From: Kineosporia mesophila
Lineage (GTDB): Bacteria; Actinomycetota; Actinomycetes; Actinomycetales; Kineosporiaceae
Assembly: GCF_021129235.1 (NCBI RefSeq)
Contig: NZ_JAJOMA010000017.1
Location: forward strand, 1-64,000
Reading direction: 5' to 3'
DNA length: 64,000 nt
Shown: positions 59,735 through 64,000 of the stretch, one piece after another
Layout of the letters: each line of letters opens with the position of its first letter
Numbering within the stretch: the stretch's first letter is position 1
Made by a program: the position numbers and the translations under genes
The notes under the pieces: generated by a model
Told to the model about the DNA's origin: nothing
Databases searched by the model: none
What the model saw: only the letters and a program-made list of their open reading frames with translations

Positions 59735-60715
59735 TCAGAACCCGCGCCGAAGAGCCCTGACCACCGCCGTCGACAGCTCGGCCACTTTCCCGAAATCGAC
59801 TTCCCCCGCGACGTCCCCGGGAAGGTGGTAGCGATGGTTCCGGAACGACGCCGTGCAGGTGAGCATCAGCGACGGGACGCCCTTGTCCCAGAACGGCGCG
59901 TGGTCGGAGCGGTCGAGGTTGCGCAGGGGCCGGGCGACCTGTGTCACCAGGCGCCCGGCCAGACCGCCCGGCCGGGGTTCCTGACCGACCAGAACACGCA
60001 ATCCGTCAGCACTTTCGCGAATCGTTTCGGCAGCCCGGCGCGACGACCGCTTGCAGATCGCCAGCACGAAGTCGCCCCGGCCGCCCTGGCTCGCGATCTC
60101 GGCCGCCGCCTGCGGGAAGACCCACTTGAGCACACCCACCTGCTGGGAGCCCGGCTCGCTGGTGAAGGTCCCGACCGACTCCAGGCAGATCACGTGACGA
60201 AGCCCCCGCCGGAAGCGGCGGTCCCCGGCGAGCGCGCGCGAACCCATCTTGCCCAGCTCCTCCATGTCCACGAGGGCCAGCCGCACCACGGGCGCGTCGG
60301 GCAGCGCGGCCAGCAGCCGAGCGCACTCCAGCACCGCGGCCACCCCCGAGGCGTTGTCGTCGGCGCCCGGACTGTTCTCGACGCTGTCGACGTGCGCGAT
60401 CAGGAGCACGGCCGGGGCCTCCGGGGAGTGCTGCGGGAGGTGAGCCAGCAGATTCGTGCCCTCCAGCCGGCGGTACAGCCGGACCCGGCGCCACAGGGGT
60501 GCGGTGCCGCCCTTCTCCGTGACCCCGATGGCCCAGCGCATCACGAAGGGAACGTGCCGGGTCGTCCATCCGTAACCGTCGAGCTCGGTGGCGAGGTAGT
60601 CCATGGCCTGTTGCAGGGCCTGCGGGTGGTGCCGACGCCCGCGGGGGCTGCCCGCCAGGGTCCGCACGTGCTTCTCCACCCGCTGCTCGTCGGCCGTCTC
60701 CGGTGCGCTGCTCAT
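59735..60715 (-). CDS. M28-family zinc metallopeptidase
   Basis: 326 residues from ATG 60715. Zinc ligands of the M28 aminopeptidase family: H and D in LLIAHVDSVENSPGADDNASG, E in LVDMEELGKMG, and H in the C-terminal RYHLPGD. No signal peptide is evident, so it is probably cytosolic. May hydrolyse dipeptides or acylated amino acids. A fragment of another metallopeptidase lies just upstream. Confidence 0.85.
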   Translation of the reverse strand: MSSAPETADEQRVEKHVRTLAGSPRGRRHHPQALQQAMDYLATELDGYGWTTRHVPFVMRWAIGVTEKGGTAPLWRRVRLYRRLEGTNLLAHLPQHSPEAPAVLLIAHVDSVENSPGADDNASGVAAVLECARLLAALPDAPVVRLALVDMEELGKMGSRALAGDRRFRRGLRHVICLESVGTFTSEPGSQQVGVLKWVFPQAAAEIASQGGRGDFVLAICKRSSRRAAETIRESADGLRVLVGQEPRPGGLAGRLVTQVARPLRNLDRSDHAPFWDKGVPSLMLTCTASFRNHRYHLPGDVAGEVDFGKVAELSTAVVRALRRGF

Positions 60716-60756
60716 CTGGCGTGTCTCCTCCTGAGGTTTGCGGAGCATCCTCGCAG

Positions 60757-61108
60757 TCAGCAGTCAGACAGGAACCGGTGCAGGACAGCGGCCCCGAACC
60801 CCTGGGCCCGGGTGGGGACGCGTTCGTCCACCCCGTGGAACGGCGCGGTGAGGTCGAGGTCGGGCGGCAGCTGGAGAGGAGCGAAGCCGAAGTGAGGGAT
60901 TTCCAGGCGCTGGACCGACCACGTCCCGTACCTGCTGCGGATCAGCGCGGCGGCCCGCGCCACCACCTCGTCGACAGCGATGATCTCAGCCACCGGCCGA
61001 CAGCTGTTTCCCGCGGCAAAGGGCCTGTTCGCGCCACTGCGGGGGCACGTGCGGCGGGATGCGCTCACCGGTGACCGCGCGAGGCACCGCGGTGACCACG
61101 TCACTCAT
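60757..61108 (-). pseudogene. M20-type metallopeptidase relic (C-terminal fragment)
   Basis: The last 70 or so codons read VDEVVARAAALIRSRYG, FGFAPLQLPPDLDLTAPFHGVDERVPTRAQGFGAAVLHRFL, the end of M20 peptidases (HGVDERVP is diagnostic). Upstream, an ATG at 61108 opens a short frame that stops before joining it. The catalytic domain is missing. Probably the remains of a deleted peptidase gene. Confidence 0.5.
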
Positions 61109-61243
61109 CCGGCACACGGTAGGAACCGACACCGGGCAGGTCAATCGTCGCGGCGGCGGAGCGAAACGAAAATGACTGTCAAGAAGGGAATTCTGCCTAT
61201 AGACAGACGGAGGACCCGCCGTCGCCCGAGGCCGCTGGTCCGG

Positions 61244-62077
61244 TCACGGCCCGCGGCGCACGTGGCCCAGACGCTGGAAGAGCTCACGCGTCGGTGAGCC
61301 GGGTTCCGCGCAGTAGGTGATGAGGCGCTGCCCGGTCTCGGGGATGTGCAGCACCTGGCAGTCGAACTCCAGGGGGCCCAGGGTTTCCGAGTCGATCTTC
61401 TTGGTCACGCGGCGGCGGGCGTCGACCTCGTGAGCGGCCCACATCCGCTCGAATATGGTTGAGGTGCTGATCATCTCGGTGATCAGGGCATCCAGTCCCG
61501 GGTCGCCGGCGTAGCGGGCGTAGGAGGCCCGCAGGTCGGCCACGGTGGCCCGCGCGAAGGCGGTGGCTGATTCGCCGTCCCAGCGGGAGTCGTCCCGCGC
61601 GGCGTGGAACATCCAGCGCACCATGTTCCGGTTCCCGGTCGGGTCGTCGACCGCGTGGTGAATGAAGTGCAGGGCCAGGTCGTTCCAGGCCAGCAGATCA
61701 TACTTGGCGTCGACGACGTAAGCCGGGACGTGTGTCATGCTCTCCAGCAGCAGGCGCACCGTGGTGCCGACCGCGTCGCTGATCCCCGGGGCCTGTGGTG
61801 GTGCCCCACCGGCCGCCCGGTACAGGTACTCCCGCTCGTCGCGGTTCAGCATGAACGCCCGGGCCAGCGCCGCGAGGATCTGCCGGGACGGGTTCGGCCC
61901 GCGTCCCTGCTACATCCGCACGTAGTAGTCCACGGAGATCCCCGCCAGCTGGGCCACCTCCTGGCGGCGCAGCCCCGGCGTGCGGCGACGCTCACCGTCG
62001 GGCAGACCCACATCGCGCGGTTGCAGTCGCGCCCGCCGCGCCCGCAGGAAGAGGGCGAGCCGTTCGGGGGACGTCAT
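61244..62077 (-). pseudogene. MmyB-type XRE regulator interrupted by an amber codon
   Basis: From ATG 62077 the frame encodes a normal XRE start (ERLALFLRARRARLQPRDVG, RRTPGLRRQEVAQLAG, ISVDYYVRM) and then TAG at 61912-61910, exactly where relatives have the Glu of RLEQGRGPNPSRQIL. The frame continues intact for 220 residues after the stop (QGRGPNPSRQILAALARAFML, then the MmyB ligand domain VVDAKYDLLAWNDLALHF, RMWAAHEV). A single G-to-T change explains it. A truncated protein from 61852 would lack the HTH. Divergent from an SDR gene. Confidence 0.85.
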
Positions 62078-62190
62078 TGCCTCAGGATCGCGTACCGGAT
62101 CCTGCGGTGGCGACGTCCCAGGGTGGTATCTCCCGTCCTAGTCTGCAGCGGTCCCTCCACAGCCGCAGGTCACGCTGCCAGGGTGAGGAC

Positions 62191-62937
62191 ATGACGACAA
62201 CAGCTCTCATCACCGGAGCGAACAAGGGCATAGGTTTCGAGACCGCCCGCCTCCTGGGCGAGCGCGGTTTCACCGTGCTGGTCGGCGCGCGCTCCGAGGC
62301 CGGCGAGGGCGCGGCCCGCACCTTGCGGGAGCGTGGTCTGGACGCTCGTTCCCTGCGCATCGACGTCACCGACGATGCCTCCATCGAGCGGGCCCGGGCC
62401 GAGGTGGGGGCTGAGTTCGGACGGCTGGACGTGCTGGTGAACAACGCCGGGATAGCCTCGTCCACCGCGGTGGGCACCCGGGGCGGGCCCAGTACCGCCA
62501 CCCGGGCCGCCATGCGGGAGATCTACGAGACCAATGTTTTCGGGCTCGTGGCGGTGACCAACGCGTTCCTGCCGCTGCTGCGCCGGGCCGACGCGGCGCG
62601 CATCGTGAATGTGTCCAGCCAGGTCGGGTCGTTCCGCTCGGTCGGCACTCCCGGCGAGTCACTGTGGTACGTCACGACGATTCCGTACCCGACGTCGAAG
62701 ACGGCCGTGAACATGATCACGCTGATGTATGCCAAGGAACTCGCGGACACCCCGATCAAGGTCAACTCCGCCGATCCCGGCTACTGCTCCACCGATCTGA
62801 CCGGCCGGACCGGCGAACGCACACCCGAACAGGGCGCCCTGGTCAGCGTCGCACTGGCCACGTTGCCGGCCGACGGGCCCAGCGGCCGGTTCTTCACCGA
62901 CGGCGATCCGACGCTGAACGAGCCGCTGCCCTGGTAG
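62191..62937 (+). CDS. SDR-family oxidoreductase
   Basis: 248 residues from ATG 62191 (GTGAGG upstream). TGANKGIG nucleotide loop, VLVNNAGIAS, catalytic Ser in VNVSSQVGS, Y-x3-K in YPTSKTAVN; resembles carbonyl reductase-like SDRs regularly encoded divergently from MmyB-type regulators. Here that regulator carries an early stop codon, so the SDR may now be constitutive or uninducible. Confidence 0.92.
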   Translation: MTTTALITGANKGIGFETARLLGERGFTVLVGARSEAGEGAARTLRERGLDARSLRIDVTDDASIERARAEVGAEFGRLDVLVNNAGIASSTAVGTRGGPSTATRAAMREIYETNVFGLVAVTNAFLPLLRRADAARIVNVSSQVGSFRSVGTPGESLWYVTTIPYPTSKTAVNMITLMYAKELADTPIKVNSADPGYCSTDLTGRTGERTPEQGALVSVALATLPADGPSGRFFTDGDPTLNEPLPW

Positions 62938-63027
62938 TGCCCGAGCCTCGTCGCGACCCCGGCCAGGGGCTCCCTGCCATGGCACCTTTCGGCAGTGACT
63001 TCCCCGATGGAGGACTCGCGTGAGGGG

Positions 63028-63049
63028 TGTAATGGCAGGGCCTCCCAGC
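63028..63049 (+). promoter_or_regulatory. MmyB-type promoter motif upstream of truncated XRE gene
   Basis: TGTAATGGCAGGGCCTCCC then AGC, 28 bp before the GTG at 63078. Same spacing to the start codon as the copy at 56997. Confidence 0.55.
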
Positions 63050-63077
63050 TGCGGGGTTGCGGTTCTACGGTGATCCG

Positions 63078-64000
<923 letters not shown>

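Overview
High-GC (roughly 70% by eye) actinobacterial chromosome segment, packed on both strands with GTG/ATG starts, GGAGG-type ribosome sites and many overlapping stop/start pairs. The mixture (XRE/MmyB-type regulators, SigE-family sigma factor, LLM/F420 enzymes, ECF biotin uptake, secreted glycoside hydrolases) fits a soil actinomycete; a Kineosporia-like genus is a guess only. I saw no rRNA, tRNA, CRISPR array, insertion sequence or phage gene.

Layout. 1-9.2 kb: end of a secreted beta-helix protein, an MmcQ/YjbR protein, then a six-gene minus-strand catabolic operon (CodA-like deaminase, ABC ATPase, permease, substrate-binding lipoprotein, FAD oxidase, creatininase) facing a divergent XRE-cupin regulator, plus a second amidohydrolase that has lost metal ligands. 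9.2-12.5 kb: SigE-type sigma factor with a membrane-anchored partner, a tandem duplicate of that partner, and a D,D-carboxypeptidase. 12.7-23 kb: MmyB-type regulator/MdaB pair, secreted alpha-amylase, aminopeptidase N, methyltransferase, bulb-lectin gene with a damaged 5' end, NmrA/LysR pair, aldehyde dehydrogenase pseudogene. 23.1-28 kb: a probable cell-surface glycan or peptidoglycan group (FemAB-like, GT4, methyltransferase, alpha/alpha-toroid protein) holding a 54-bp perfect palindrome. 28-32.5 kb: TetX-like monooxygenase with its TetR and twin operators, PRC-barrel protein, aminotransferase, orphan response regulator.

33.1-39.7 kb is the most unusual part: a 1225-residue protein with a FabD/PKS-type acyltransferase domain at the N-terminus and a sugar- or antibiotic-kinase-like domain at the C-terminus, followed at 31 bp by an all-helical 500-residue protein of unknown family and then by an MFS exporter. 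It looks like a compact small-molecule biosynthesis/export locus that I cannot assign to a known pathway.

39.7-50.8 kb: MarR, MazG-like pyrophosphohydrolase, diguanylate cyclase, LLM oxidoreductase, LacI regulator with a secreted GH, aldo/keto reductase, DHA2 exporter, and an ADH/CMD/cupin operon behind a 19-bp inverted repeat. 50.8-55.6 kb: a biotin operon (BioY, acyl-CoA ligase, thiolase, BioM, BioN) divergent from a TetR regulator, with two TGAAC-N3-GTTCA boxes resembling the BioQ operator. 55.6-64 kb: SDR and AKR oxidoreductases, LysR/F420-reductase-like pair, M28 peptidase, and a cluster of decayed genes (flavodoxin, XRE/DUF2255 chimera, DUF4440, M20 fragment, two broken XRE regulators). 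A recurrent promoter motif (GGTAMTGSCA-N4-CTCCC type) links the 48.4 kb intergenic region to two of these XRE relics.
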